From Fusobacterium necrophorum subsp. necrophorum (lineage in GTDB: Bacteria > Fusobacteriota > Fusobacteriia > Fusobacteriales > Fusobacteriaceae), in assembly GCF_004006635.1 (NCBI RefSeq), contig NZ_CP034842.1:2542001-2606000 (forward strand): a stretch of DNA of 64,000 nt, read 5' to 3'. The notes below the pieces were generated by a model. That model did not search any database. It was not told where the DNA came from and saw only the letters and a program-made list of their open reading frames with translations. Positions 17,232-27,400 of the stretch are shown here, piece after piece. The stretch's first letter is position 1, and every line of letters begins with the position of its first letter. A program made the position numbers and the translations under genes.

Positions 17232-18866
17232 TTACAATTTCATATAGTATTCGATAATATTATAAATATGGTCTGCAGCTCTTTGGTAATAGTTGATAAT
17301 ATCCGAGAACTCCGTATTCAATCTGGAAGGAATGATATTTTCCGTATTGTCTTTGAAGTGTTCCTTTCGCTTCATCTTGCAGAAGTTTTTAATTTCATTG
17401 TATTCGTCAATTCCATCAGAAAAATACTTCATTTCTTTGCTTTCATAGCCATGATGAATATGTTGAAAGAATTTCACAATTTTATCATTTAAATCCTTCA
17501 AAATTTCTACTCGAAACCCTTCAATCAGGATGTTATGTTCCTGCAATTTTTCGATAGAGTCCCCAATTCTTCCAATATAGTCACTAATGGTTTCATATTC
17601 ATCGCAAACCAGTAAATTTCTTCTGGTTTTTTCAATATACTCCTGATTTAAAGTTCGATTCAAAAGAGCATAATTCACGTTATTGATTTCCTTTTCATAC
17701 AGATCCAATTTGTCTTCCACTTCATTGATTTCTGCCACATTAACAGATATTTTTTCAGAGTCTTCATACAATTCTTCCAAACGGAAGAAAATATGTTTAA
17801 TGTATTTTCCCATGGTCAGTACTTCGTTCTTGGTTTGATCAATAATTACGGTAGGCAACATTTTTCCCATGGCGGAAAGCTTGGTAACCTTCATTTCCCC
17901 TTCTTCCATGTTTTCATCATTTGGTACTACTTTTTGTAAGAATGTATCAAACATACCTATAAAGGGAATCAATAAGATAACATTACAAATATTGAAAAAA
18001 GTATGAGCGGAAGCAATCGCCGCTCCCATATGATGCATCGGATCCAAAATATTCTCCAAAGCGAATAAATAGTAAGGGAAAATAGCAGTGACCCATAGCA
18101 CTCCGATGAGATTGATTAAAGTATGAGCATAGGCTGCCCGTTTTGCATTGGAAGAAGCTCCAAGGGAAGCCAATAAGGCCGTAATTGTCGTTCCTACATT
18201 TTCTCCCAGCACCAAAGCTACCGCCGTCGGATAATCAATCAAACCTTGACTTGCCAAGGTAATCGTAATCCCCAAAGTAGCAGCGGAAGATTGCACAATT
18301 CCGGTAATAGCGGCTCCCACCAAAGCTACTTTTAACACTCCCAAATAGGAATTGGCTTGAAAGGCTTGAAACATGTTCACAAATTCCGGTAAGTCCCGTA
18401 AAGGTCGCAGCCCGTCACTCATAAGCTGTAATCCCAAAAAAATAAATCCGAAGCCCATCAAAGTTCGTAAACGAATCTTGATCTTATCTTCCTTTTTAAA
18501 CATTAAGAGAATGGCGGCGACTCCCACAATTGGCAAACCGTATTTTCCAATATTCATGGCAAGTAACCAACCTGTAATAGTAGTCCCGATATTCGCTCCT
18601 AAAATAATTCCTAAGGCTTGTTTTAAGGTCAACAAAGATGCATTGACAAATCCAATCGTCATCACGGTACTGACCGAAGAAGATTGTACCAAAGCGGTTA
18701 TGAGAATCCCTGTAAAAATTCCCAGTACCCGATTGGTCGTTAAAGTTGCCAAAATCTTTTTCAAACGTGGTCCTGCAATTTTCTGCATTCCGGAGGACAT
18801 ATTATCCATTCCCAACAAAAAAATTCCCAGTCCTCCTACAACGGTACATAATACCTGAAAATACAT
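17232..18866 (-). CDS. Na+/phosphate cotransporter family protein with C-terminal PhoU-like domain
   Basis: A 544-residue membrane protein. Residues 1-310 are hydrophobic and contain the two inverted repeats of the NptA/YjbB family, with duplicated QSSS signatures: ALVQSSSVSTVMT near residue 60 and GIVQSSAATLGIT near 190. Residues about 335-544 are charged and helical like PhoU. The family moves phosphate coupled to sodium; related YjbB-type proteins can export phosphate, so the direction is not certain here. Ribosome site AGGAGG is 4 bases before ATG. It is the last gene of the long minus-strand operon, 20 bases after ilvA, and is followed by a terminator. Confidence 0.88.
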   Translation of the reverse strand: MYFQVLCTVVGGLGIFLLGMDNMSSGMQKIAGPRLKKILATLTTNRVLGIFTGILITALVQSSSVSTVMTIGFVNASLLTLKQALGIILGANIGTTITGWLLAMNIGKYGLPIVGVAAILLMFKKEDKIKIRLRTLMGFGFIFLGLQLMSDGLRPLRDLPEFVNMFQAFQANSYLGVLKVALVGAAITGIVQSSAATLGITITLASQGLIDYPTAVALVLGENVGTTITALLASLGASSNAKRAAYAHTLINLIGVLWVTAIFPYYLFALENILDPMHHMGAAIASAHTFFNICNVILLIPFIGMFDTFLQKVVPNDENMEEGEMKVTKLSAMGKMLPTVIIDQTKNEVLTMGKYIKHIFFRLEELYEDSEKISVNVAEINEVEDKLDLYEKEINNVNYALLNRTLNQEYIEKTRRNLLVCDEYETISDYIGRIGDSIEKLQEHNILIEGFRVEILKDLNDKIVKFFQHIHHGYESKEMKYFSDGIDEYNEIKNFCKMKRKEHFKDNTENIIPSRLNTEFSDIINYYQRAADHIYNIIEYYMKL

Positions 18867-18886
18867 ATAACCTCCTGATATTTTTC

Positions 18887-20089
18887 TTATCCTGCGATTC
18901 TTGCTCCATTGTTTTCCAAAGCCAGATGAATCTCTTCCTGATGTTCTTTATCTCTACATTCTACGACCAAGTCCACTTTTACTTCCGTAATTGCTAGAGA
19001 TGCTCTATATTTTGTCTGACTGATATAGATAATATTGGCATTTTGCTCATGAAGAACCCTTGTCAACTTCTCCATTTCTCCCGGTTTGTCTGAAATATAT
19101 ACGGTAATTTCATGACGTTGTCCATTCAATACCAAGGCCTTATTTACAATTTTTTCAATAAAGTTCATATCTACATTTCCACCTGAAATCACAGCACAAA
19201 CTTTCTTTCCTTTCAAATTGACTTTTCCTGCCAATAAGGCGGCGACCCCGGAAGCCCCTGCTCCTTCCGCCACTAATTTGCTCTTTTCCAACAAATAGAA
19301 AATTCCCTGTACAATTTCATCTTCCGTGACGGTAATCACTTCATCCACATATTTTTTTACCAATTCCAAGGTTTTACATCCCACTTTTCGCACCGCAATT
19401 CCATCTGCAATCGTAGAACATTGCTCAATATCACAACATTCTCCTTTTTCCAAAGCAAGCGTCATCGAGGCCGCCCCTGCCGCTTCCACTCCGATCACCT
19501 TTACTTCCGGTTTTAAAGATTTTATCGCTGTGGCAATTCCTGCCAGGATTCCTCCACCCCCGATAGGAACCAAAACGGCATCGACATCGGGAAGTTGTTC
19601 TAAAATTTCAAGTCCGATCGTTCCCTGTCCTGCTATCACTTCCTCATCATCAAAAGGGTGTAAGAAAATAGCTCCTGTTTCTTTTTGAATTTCCAAAGCT
19701 TTTTGATAGGCATTGTCATAGACCGCTCCATGTAAGACAACTTCCGCTCCATATTCCTTTGTCGCTCGTACCTTAGACAAAGGAGCTCCCGCTGGCATTA
19801 CAATGGTTGCTTTAATCCCCTTTGCCGTTGCTCCTAACGCCACTCCTTGAGCATGATTTCCCGCCGAAGATGCAATAACCCCACATTTTTTTTCTTCCTC
19901 TGACAAATGTGCGATTTTATTCAAAGCTCCTCGAAGTTTAAAAGATCCTGTTTGTTGTAAATTTTCCAATTTAAAATAGACATCGTTTCCTGTCTGTACT
20001 CCTAATTTTGGACAATTCAATATCGGGGTCTTTCGAACGGAATCTCCAATACACTTTTTTGCTTCTTGAATTTTTTCCAGTGTTACCAT
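18887..20089 (-). CDS. ilvA: Threonine ammonia-lyase (threonine dehydratase), catabolic type with ACT domain
   Basis: A 400-residue fold-type II PLP enzyme. The PLP lysine is K51 in GSFKLRGALN, the phosphate-binding glycine loop is GGGGILAGIATAI, and SAGNHAQGVA is the substrate-binding loop. Residues about 325-400 form one ACT-like domain (HEITVYISDKPGEMEKLTRVL). It deaminates L-threonine to 2-oxobutanoate and ammonia. The 400-residue size with a single ACT domain matches the TdcB-like/short IlvA type rather than the 510-residue E. coli IlvA. No isoleucine genes are nearby, so an energy-yielding amino-acid breakdown role fits a fermentative fusobacterium. Confidence 0.92.
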   Translation of the reverse strand: MVTLEKIQEAKKCIGDSVRKTPILNCPKLGVQTGNDVYFKLENLQQTGSFKLRGALNKIAHLSEEEKKCGVIASSAGNHAQGVALGATAKGIKATIVMPAGAPLSKVRATKEYGAEVVLHGAVYDNAYQKALEIQKETGAIFLHPFDDEEVIAGQGTIGLEILEQLPDVDAVLVPIGGGGILAGIATAIKSLKPEVKVIGVEAAGAASMTLALEKGECCDIEQCSTIADGIAVRKVGCKTLELVKKYVDEVITVTEDEIVQGIFYLLEKSKLVAEGAGASGVAALLAGKVNLKGKKVCAVISGGNVDMNFIEKIVNKALVLNGQRHEITVYISDKPGEMEKLTRVLHEQNANIIYISQTKYRASLAITEVKVDLVVECRDKEHQEEIHLALENNGARIAG

Positions 20090-20106
20090 ACTCTTTCTCT
20101 CCTTTT

Positions 20107-20988
20107 TTATTTTTTTGAAATAACATTGTATTTTTTTAATAAGAAGGCGGGATGATAGGACTGCTTTGCCTCTCGAAGTCCTTCCTCTCCAAAATCATCC
20201 TCCCGATTCACATACTGATATTCTAAAAAATGTTGTTGTAAAAATAGGCTGTTTAAAATCTGATAACTTCCCACATAGTCTGCAATTGCCTTTTCAATAT
20301 GAATCAATACATAGTCCTGATCCAAGATCTCTCCCAAACTGAATCCTACAATCTCTTCGTTTACCTTTAAAACGGAACCTTTCAGCTCCAAGACTTCAAA
20401 ATGATCCAATAACGACAGAATTCCTATATTTTCATTTCGTAATACTTCTTCTTTTTCACATTCTCGACAGAAGCACCATTGGCTCTGAAATTTTTTGACT
20501 TCCTCCAAATTGGCAAGCGTGATTTCTTCAAAACGAAAATCCGGATAGCTTCTTTTGAATTTACTGATATGATTTTTCTTTTTGGCAAATTTTCTTCCTT
20601 TTAAAAAGGCAAGATCCTCGACACGATAGACATAGTCGAAAGAATCTCGAACTTCTTCAAATACATAATCATCTTTTAATACTTCCATCCAATAGTCTGA
20701 AACATAACAAATGGGAGCTCCTTCCTCCAACATACTGTCCATTTGTCTTTTCATCGCCGCTATATTTCCTTCGCTTTCTTCCTTAGGAATCGGCATAAAA
20801 TAGTATATTCGGTCATTATAGTATCCCCGTAAACAGAGTACGTCTTCTATTTCCCGATATTCAATTGTTTCCCCGCGACTCCAAAGAAATAAATTGGTGA
20901 AAGCAAAATCACAAATATGAAAACGATGTTTGGTATAAGCATCGATCACTTCTTTGCTTTCAATTTCTAGTTTTTTCCACATATCCAC
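20107..20988 (-). CDS. DUF2156 protein (phosphatidylglycerol lysyltransferase C-terminal-like, GNAT fold)
   Basis: A 293-residue soluble protein. The N-terminal part (CDFAFTNLFLWSRG) and the C-terminal part (YQILNSLFLQQHF, then NREDDFGEEGLREAKQSYHPAFLLKKY) match the DUF2156 family, a tandem GNAT-like fold. In MprF-type enzymes this domain transfers aminoacyl groups from tRNA to lipid; here there is no membrane flippase domain, so the acceptor is unknown. The start is GTG 20988, 7 bases after AGAGG; a second ATG lies two codons later. The gene sits between pepV and ilvA in the long operon, which suggests amino-acid metabolism only by position. Confidence 0.8.
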   Translation of the reverse strand: MDMWKKLEIESKEVIDAYTKHRFHICDFAFTNLFLWSRGETIEYREIEDVLCLRGYYNDRIYYFMPIPKEESEGNIAAMKRQMDSMLEEGAPICYVSDYWMEVLKDDYVFEEVRDSFDYVYRVEDLAFLKGRKFAKKKNHISKFKRSYPDFRFEEITLANLEEVKKFQSQWCFCRECEKEEVLRNENIGILSLLDHFEVLELKGSVLKVNEEIVGFSLGEILDQDYVLIHIEKAIADYVGSYQILNSLFLQQHFLEYQYVNREDDFGEEGLREAKQSYHPAFLLKKYNVISKK

Positions 20989-21001
20989 TATTTCGCCTCT
21001 C

Positions 21002-22360
21002 TTATTTTGCCAATCGATATATTGCTTCGATAAAAATAGGTAGTAAAATATCTAATTTATCAATTTCCAAATACTCATCTTTTTGATGCATCAAATCTTT
21101 TTGCGATTTTAAAAGTGCTCCAAAAGCTACCGCATTCGTTGTTTGCTTTGCATAAGTTCCTCCACCGATAGCCACAGGCTCGGATTCATAATCGCCGGTT
21201 ATTTCTTGATACACCTCCATTAAGGTTTTCACTAAAAAACTGTCTTTCGGAAAATACAATGGTTTGGTATTGGAATATAGTACAAAGTCAAATCCGGCAG
21301 CTTCCACTTTCGGTTTCATGGTATCAATCACTTTTTGATTATCGACCAATACCGGGCATCGCATATCAATGCAAATTTCCAATTGATTATCTTCCAAAGA
21401 AATCATTCCAACATTCAAACTTAAATTTCCGGACTCTTCATCTGAAAAATTAACACCGAAAGAAGCTCCGTCCGTCTCCATTTTAAAATATTTTTTGAAC
21501 AGTTCTACCAATTCTCGAAATTCTTCATTATGAATCTCACAATCCTTTAAGTAGTCAAACAAAACTTGAATCGCATTCACTCCCAAATGCGGTTTTGCCC
21601 CATGAGCGGCAACTCCTTGCACAAAGACTTCCGAAATTCCGTCTTCTTCTTCCACTTTCACTCTTTCTTTGCTTTCCAAACCGGATACCAAAGCACTCGG
21701 AAAATTTGCTCGAACTTTCTCCGCCACGGAGTTGAACGCATTTCCTCCTCGAAGCATCACCTCTTCCAAGGTTTTAAATTTTTTCACAATTTTAACGCGA
21801 ACTGCTCCTTTTTCCGCAAAGGTTACCGGAAAAGAACTGTCCGGAGTAAATGCATAATCCGGATGAGGCATTTTCAAAGTTTGAAAATAATGCTTCAAAC
21901 AAGCACTTCCGCTTTCTTCATCCGCACCGATGATCATTCGAATTTTTCGACGTAAAGGAATTTTCAAATCTTGCAGAGCTTTCATACAATAGAGACACAT
22001 CATCGCCGGTCCTTTATCATCTAAGGTTCCTCTTCCAAAGATTTTTCCATCGGCAATTGTTCCGCTAAAAGGAGGATAGGTCCAACCCTCTCCCACAGGC
22101 ACCACATCCACATGAGCTAAAATTCCTAAGGTCTCCTCTCCCTCTCCCATATCAATATGCCCTGCATAATTATCAAAATTTTCTGTATGGAAGCCTAATT
22201 TTTCTGCATATTCCAAAAAAGCATGTAACGCATTGGCAGGTCCCTCTCCAAAGGGTTTTCCCTCCAAAGCTTCCGATTTTACACTCGGTACTCGTATCAT
22301 TTCTTGAATTCCTTGTACTACATCATCTTTGTATTTCAATATTTCTTTTTGTAAGTTCAA
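21002..22360 (-). CDS. pepV: Dipeptidase PepV-like, M20 metallopeptidase
   Basis: A 452-residue M20 family peptidase of the PepV/Sapep type. Metal-binding motifs are H83-x-D85 in LAHVDVVPVGEGW, an Asp in GTLDDKGPA, Glu-Glu in GADEESG, an Asp in YAFTPDSSFPVTF and a late His in DLMHQKDE. It hydrolyses dipeptides in the cytoplasm with two zinc ions. TTG 22360 follows the mlaA stop without a gap, and GGAGG lies 7 bases before it. Its neighbour DUF2156 and the threonine lyase further on suggest peptide and amino-acid use as energy source. Confidence 0.9.
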   Translation of the reverse strand: MNLQKEILKYKDDVVQGIQEMIRVPSVKSEALEGKPFGEGPANALHAFLEYAEKLGFHTENFDNYAGHIDMGEGEETLGILAHVDVVPVGEGWTYPPFSGTIADGKIFGRGTLDDKGPAMMCLYCMKALQDLKIPLRRKIRMIIGADEESGSACLKHYFQTLKMPHPDYAFTPDSSFPVTFAEKGAVRVKIVKKFKTLEEVMLRGGNAFNSVAEKVRANFPSALVSGLESKERVKVEEEDGISEVFVQGVAAHGAKPHLGVNAIQVLFDYLKDCEIHNEEFRELVELFKKYFKMETDGASFGVNFSDEESGNLSLNVGMISLEDNQLEICIDMRCPVLVDNQKVIDTMKPKVEAAGFDFVLYSNTKPLYFPKDSFLVKTLMEVYQEITGDYESEPVAIGGGTYAKQTTNAVAFGALLKSQKDLMHQKDEYLEIDKLDILLPIFIEAIYRLAK

Positions 22361-23095
22361 TTAAATCCCTCCTATCTTAAAGTTTTGATGAGTTTCCTCT
22401 TGTACTGTTCTATATTTTTTGTATAAAAATCTGACATATTCATATTCAAATGGAGAATTCGTTCCATAAAACCGGAAAGGAACTCTTGATTTTTTATCAA
22501 TCGCGGAAAGCGGAAAGCTATATCTCCTAGGAAGAGAAATTTCTATCCTGCCTACTAAATTATTATCCACAACAATCCCAAAGGCATCTCGTAAATAGCT
22601 CGGTCCTAAAAGAGGAAGAATTAAGTAAGGCCCTCTAGGAACTCCATAATGGGCTAGTGTCAACCCAAAATCTTCATAGGGCTTCGGCATTCCCAAAGCA
22701 CTTGCGACATCAAAAAGCCCTCCCAAGCCTAGAACCATATTGATACTCAAGCGTCCCAAAGAACGCAAAGCCTTTCTCCCCTTTGTCTGTGCCAAAGCAT
22801 TCCCTAAACTATTTATATTTTTTGTATTATCGAAGAAATTACTAATTCGATGTTGTACAAAAGCTGGAATGATTTTCTGATACCCCTCTACGATAGGTAC
22901 AAAAAAATATTTATCAAAGCCATAGTTAAAATGATATACTCTACGGTTAAAAGCTTCCCAAGGGTCATAGTCTCCAAAATAGTCCGTGATTTCTTGTACC
23001 TCATCCTTTTCTAAAGGATTGTTTTCCGGAGTTTCTGCTATCATCGAAACGGAAAGAAAAGAGAAAAGTAACAGAAAAAATAGTTTAGTTTTCAT
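22361..23095 (-). CDS. mlaA: MlaA-family (VacJ) phospholipid-transport protein lacking a lipobox
   Basis: A 244-residue protein with a signal peptide (residues 1-20) and the MlaA core: DPWEAFNRRVYHFNYGFDKY, the NALAQ segment and GPYLILPLLGPS. In E. coli MlaA is an outer-membrane lipoprotein that removes phospholipids from the outer leaflet and passes them to MlaC. Here the signal peptide ends SVSMIAETP with no cysteine, so no lipid anchor is expected; the protein may hold to the membrane through its own helices. Its start overlaps the upstream esterase by 11 bases, and no other Mla gene is in the window. Confidence 0.9.
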   Translation of the reverse strand: MKTKLFFLLLFSFLSVSMIAETPENNPLEKDEVQEITDYFGDYDPWEAFNRRVYHFNYGFDKYFFVPIVEGYQKIIPAFVQHRISNFFDNTKNINSLGNALAQTKGRKALRSLGRLSINMVLGLGGLFDVASALGMPKPYEDFGLTLAHYGVPRGPYLILPLLGPSYLRDAFGIVVDNNLVGRIEISLPRRYSFPLSAIDKKSRVPFRFYGTNSPFEYEYVRFLYKKYRTVQEETHQNFKIGGI

Positions 23096-24392
23096 TCACA
23101 AACACCCCCTCTTTTAAGAAACGTAACATGACTTGTACATTCGGTGTATAAAACATATTTCCGCAATGACCTCCTTTGGAATAGACAAATACTCTATTTC
23201 CCATCGTATTTCTCAAAAAGGAAAGATCTTCTTTCGAAAGGATCAATTCGTCCTCATTCGTAACTGCCACAATTTTAGGACTGTGTTTTAAATAGTCCTC
23301 TATTCCATGTAAACTGGATTCTACAATCAATTTTTCTTTAGAATAGGCAGCACCTAACTTTTCCTGATAATGCGGTAAAGCTATCTTATCTACATAGCTT
23401 CCAAAATCTGCAAATTTAATTTTTACAAAATAAGATAGCATCGGACTGAACTTCTTGATCTGCTCATCCACCTTTGTATATACTCCTGTTTTCGCTAATA
23501 AATCAGACACATAATTCAAGTCAATAGCATTTATACGAAATGCTAAACCTACCAAAGCTGCCTTTTGCAAATCGGAAAAATGATTTCCCTGAAAATACTG
23601 ATAAATCCCTTCCGAAGTCAAGCCTGTATATTCATTTTTTGCTTCTTCCTTTACTTTCATCAAAAGAGCTTCTAACATCTTTTCTAAGTTGCTCACTTCA
23701 TTGCCAGTCACCTGATTTAAGTATTGATCCAACTGTCTGGCAGAAGAATACAGGTTAACGGCAGGATTTACCATAAATACCCTTTTAAAGTTGAAAAATT
23801 GCTCTTTTTCATCCAACTTGCTTAGAAAAGCGGCATTCGTAGCTCCTAAACTATAGCCCGTTAAAAAGAAATCACTTACCTCAATTTCCTTCTCCACAAG
23901 TTGATATGCTTTTTTCATAATCTCATACATATCCTTACTATCTTTTTCTAATAAACCGGGAACATGAAAGCTAGAAGCACTTGTAATAAAATTTACCGTC
24001 ATTTGAGAAGAAATGGAAATAATATGGAAACCGGCATCATATAAAATCCGTTGGAACAATTCCATTCTTCTCGAGTTATAGTCAGAACCCGTCCCTGCCA
24101 ACAAAAAAATCAAAGGTGCTTTTTGTTTTTGTTTCACCAAAGAAAAACGAAATTTATGATGATTCCATAAATTTTCCGGTAATTCTCCCTGTTTCTTTGT
24201 TGGAATTTCATAATTTTTCTTAGGAATTTTTTCACTCACTCCCTGCATCATTATCATAGAACTTCCTATAATAGTAGCATCATATGGATTTGGAAAAGGA
24301 TAGCTTTCATACCATTTCTCTATTTCTGCTTCTGTATTTCCGTATAAAGAAAGAGAAAACAGAAATAAAATACTGCACAATACTTTTTTCAT
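23085..24392 (-). CDS. Secreted alpha/beta-hydrolase (esterase or lipase-like)
   Basis: A 435-residue protein with a signal peptide (KKVLCSILFLFSLSLYGN) followed by an alpha/beta-hydrolase. The oxyanion-side motif is PLIFLLAGTGSDYNS, the nucleophile elbow is GYSLGAT (Ser near residue 181), and late Asp/His candidates are TNEDELIL and SKGGHCGNMFY. A helical insert between about 215 and 330 may form a lid. It should act in the periplasm. The 11-base overlap with mlaA suggests equal expression and a substrate in phospholipid metabolism, but that is inference. ATG 24392 is chosen with AAGGAG 5 bases before it; GTG 24398 overlaps that site. Confidence 0.82.
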   Translation of the reverse strand: MKKVLCSILFLFSLSLYGNTEAEIEKWYESYPFPNPYDATIIGSSMIMMQGVSEKIPKKNYEIPTKKQGELPENLWNHHKFRFSLVKQKQKAPLIFLLAGTGSDYNSRRMELFQRILYDAGFHIISISSQMTVNFITSASSFHVPGLLEKDSKDMYEIMKKAYQLVEKEIEVSDFFLTGYSLGATNAAFLSKLDEKEQFFNFKRVFMVNPAVNLYSSARQLDQYLNQVTGNEVSNLEKMLEALLMKVKEEAKNEYTGLTSEGIYQYFQGNHFSDLQKAALVGLAFRINAIDLNYVSDLLAKTGVYTKVDEQIKKFSPMLSYFVKIKFADFGSYVDKIALPHYQEKLGAAYSKEKLIVESSLHGIEDYLKHSPKIVAVTNEDELILSKEDLSFLRNTMGNRVFVYSKGGHCGNMFYTPNVQVMLRFLKEGVFVNEN

Positions 24393-24413
24393 CTTCACTC
24401 CTTAAAATATTTC

Positions 24414-27400
24414 TTAAAATAATGAAATTTGATTCGTTTCATTCATATTTTCTATAATTTTTAAATCTTTCATTTTTTCTACAATGGTTTGAGAAACCTT
24501 CGTCCTTTTCTTAAAATCCTCGATGGAAATAAAACTTTCTTTTTGTCGTTCTTCTAAAATGTTATCAATGACTGAGCCTCCCAGTCCTGCCAAAGCAATT
24601 AAAGGAACTCGAATTTTATCTCCCTCAATCAAAAATTTCTTTCCGGCAGAATGATATAAATCAATGGGTAACAATTCAATATGTCTTGCTTCCATTTCGA
24701 TCATGACTTCACAAAGAGCTTGTTCCGCCTTTTTCTTGACATCCAATTTTCCTTCTTTAGAAAGTTCTTCCAATCGATTTCTTGCTTTCTCCGGAGTTCC
24801 CAAGGTTTCAAAATTAAAATCTTCCGCCTTTCTGGATAGATAAGCCGCATAAAACGCCAAAGGATAGTGTACTTTAAAATAAGCAATTCGGATTGCCATC
24901 ATAACATAGGCAACAGCATGTCCTTTTGGAAACATGTATTTAATTCTACGACAGGACTCAATATACCAATCTTTGACATTTTTTTCTTTCATCAAATCAG
25001 AATATTTTTTCCAGCCTTCCAAATCCTTACTTGGCTTTCCTTTTCGAACAAACTCCATGATTTTAAAAGCGGTTCCTTTTTCAATTCCCTGATCAATCAA
25101 ATAGTTCATAATGTCATCCCGGACCGTAATCACTTCAGAAAGGGTTGCCTGTTTCTGTCGAATAAATTCTTGAGCATTGTTTAACCAAACATCCGTTCCA
25201 TGGGATAAACCAGAAATCCGAACCAACTCCGCAAAGGTAGTCGGTCTGGTATCCAACAACATTTGTCGTACAAAAGGAGTTCCAAATTCCGGAATTCCAA
25301 AAGTTGCCACTTCTGAACCAATTTGTTCCGCAGTGACTCCTAACGATTCCGTACCGGAAAAAATCTTTAAGGTATCCGGGTCCGACAGAGGAATCTCATA
25401 AATATCCAAGCCAGTGTATTCCTGCAATAATTTTATGGTTGTCGGATCGTCATGGCCTAAAATATCCAATTTTACTAATTGTTCATCCATAACATGATAG
25501 TCGTAATGTGTGGTAATCGAATCACTCGTTTCATCATTGGCAGGCTTTTGCACCGGACAAAATTCAAAAATAGTATGATCAGCGGGAACAACAACCATTC
25601 CTCCCGGATGCTGTCCTGTCGTTTTCTTTGCTCCCTCACACTTTTTAGCCAGTCGTACCACTTCTGCCTGACTGATGGCTATACCGTTGTCTTCAAAATA
25701 TTTTCGGACATACCCTGCCGCATTCTTTTCTGCTAGGGTAGAAATGGTTCCTGCCTTAAATACGTTTTCTTTTCCAAACAGCTCTTCGCAATATCTATGA
25801 ATTTCCGATTGATATTCTCCGGAAAAATTGAGGTCAATATCCGGTACCTTATCCCCGTTAAAGCCCATAAATACTTCAAAAGGGATCGAATATCCGTCTC
25901 GTTTGTACATTTGATTGCATTTTGGACACCTTTTTTCCGGCAAGTCAATTCCCACTCCCTCCCGTTCGATAAACTCTGCATGTTTACAGTCCGGATTGGT
26001 ACAAATATAATGGGGATACAAAGCATTTACCTCAGTAATTCCCATCATAAAAGCCACTAAAGAAGAACCTACAGAACCTCGAGATCCCACTAAATATCCA
26101 TTGTCCAAAGATTTTTTTACCAATTTTTGTGCAGAGAGATACAAGACGGAAAATCCGTGTCCAATAATTGCATTCAATTCTCGTTCCAAACGTTTTGCGA
26201 CAATTTCCGGTAAGGGATTTCCATAAATACGATAGGCTTTTTCATAAGTCATTTCTCGTACTGTTTCCTCTGCATTTTCAATGGAAGGAGGATAGAAGCC
26301 GTCCGGAATTGGTTTGATCCCTTCCACTTTTTCTGCAATCTTGTTTGTATTTTTCACCACAATTTCTTTCGCAGCTTCTTCTCCTAAATAGGAAAATTCT
26401 TTCAATAATTCTCCGGTACTGCGAAAATAAAAACCGTTGTCTGTTTTGTAGGCTTTCGCTCCATGTACCATTCCACTCCCATAGAGCAAAATCGTTCTTA
26501 TTTTTGCTTCTTCAGGATCTAAATAATGGACATTGGAACTTCCTGTCACAAGGATTCCTTTTTCCTTAGCGAGAGAATAAAAGTATTGATTCATCGCTTC
26601 AATATAAGAATTTCCTGAAATTAAACCCGTCCCGTTGTACTCTATGTTTTCCGCATAGGCCTGTCTCGGTAACAATTCAATATAATCATAGAAAGAAATT
26701 TTTTCCGGAATTCTGTCTATATTTCCTGTCGAATAATCATGAAACAATTCGCTGTCATTGATGGAATGTCCCGTTAAAGAGCAACCTACCAACAATCCTT
26801 CCCGGTATTTTTCCAAAGCCGATTTCAAAACTCTCGGTTTTCGATTTCCAAAATGATATAGATGGGCATCCGATACCAAACGATTCAAATTCTCAAGTCC
26901 CTGTCTATTTTTTGCCAACAACATGATATTTCTTGTATTTTGTTTCTTGGTGTTGACAGGAAAAGCTTCCTGCATTTGAGATAGTTTTGTAATGCCTCGT
27001 TCCAAATATTTATCCAAGAAAATCAAAAACATATTTCCGGTCGCTTGACAGTCATCCACTGCCCTGTGATGATTTTCCAAAGACAAACCCAATTTTTTAT
27101 TCAAAGGTCCCAATCCAAATTGCTTTAACTCAGGATATAAATCCTTTGCCATTTGTAAGGTGTCTATAAAAGCAGGATTAAAATCGGAATATCCGTACTT
27201 TTTGCATTGTTGCTTTAAATATCCGATATCGAAATCCGCATTGTGAGCCACTAAAATACTTCCCTGTATAAATTCTAAAAAGTTAGGAAGAACTTCTTCC
27301 AACTTCGGTTCATTTTGTACCATGCTGTCTGTAATATTGGTAACATCTACAATATTTTGAGGAATGCTTCGTCCCGGATTGATCAGTTGTGAAAAACGAT

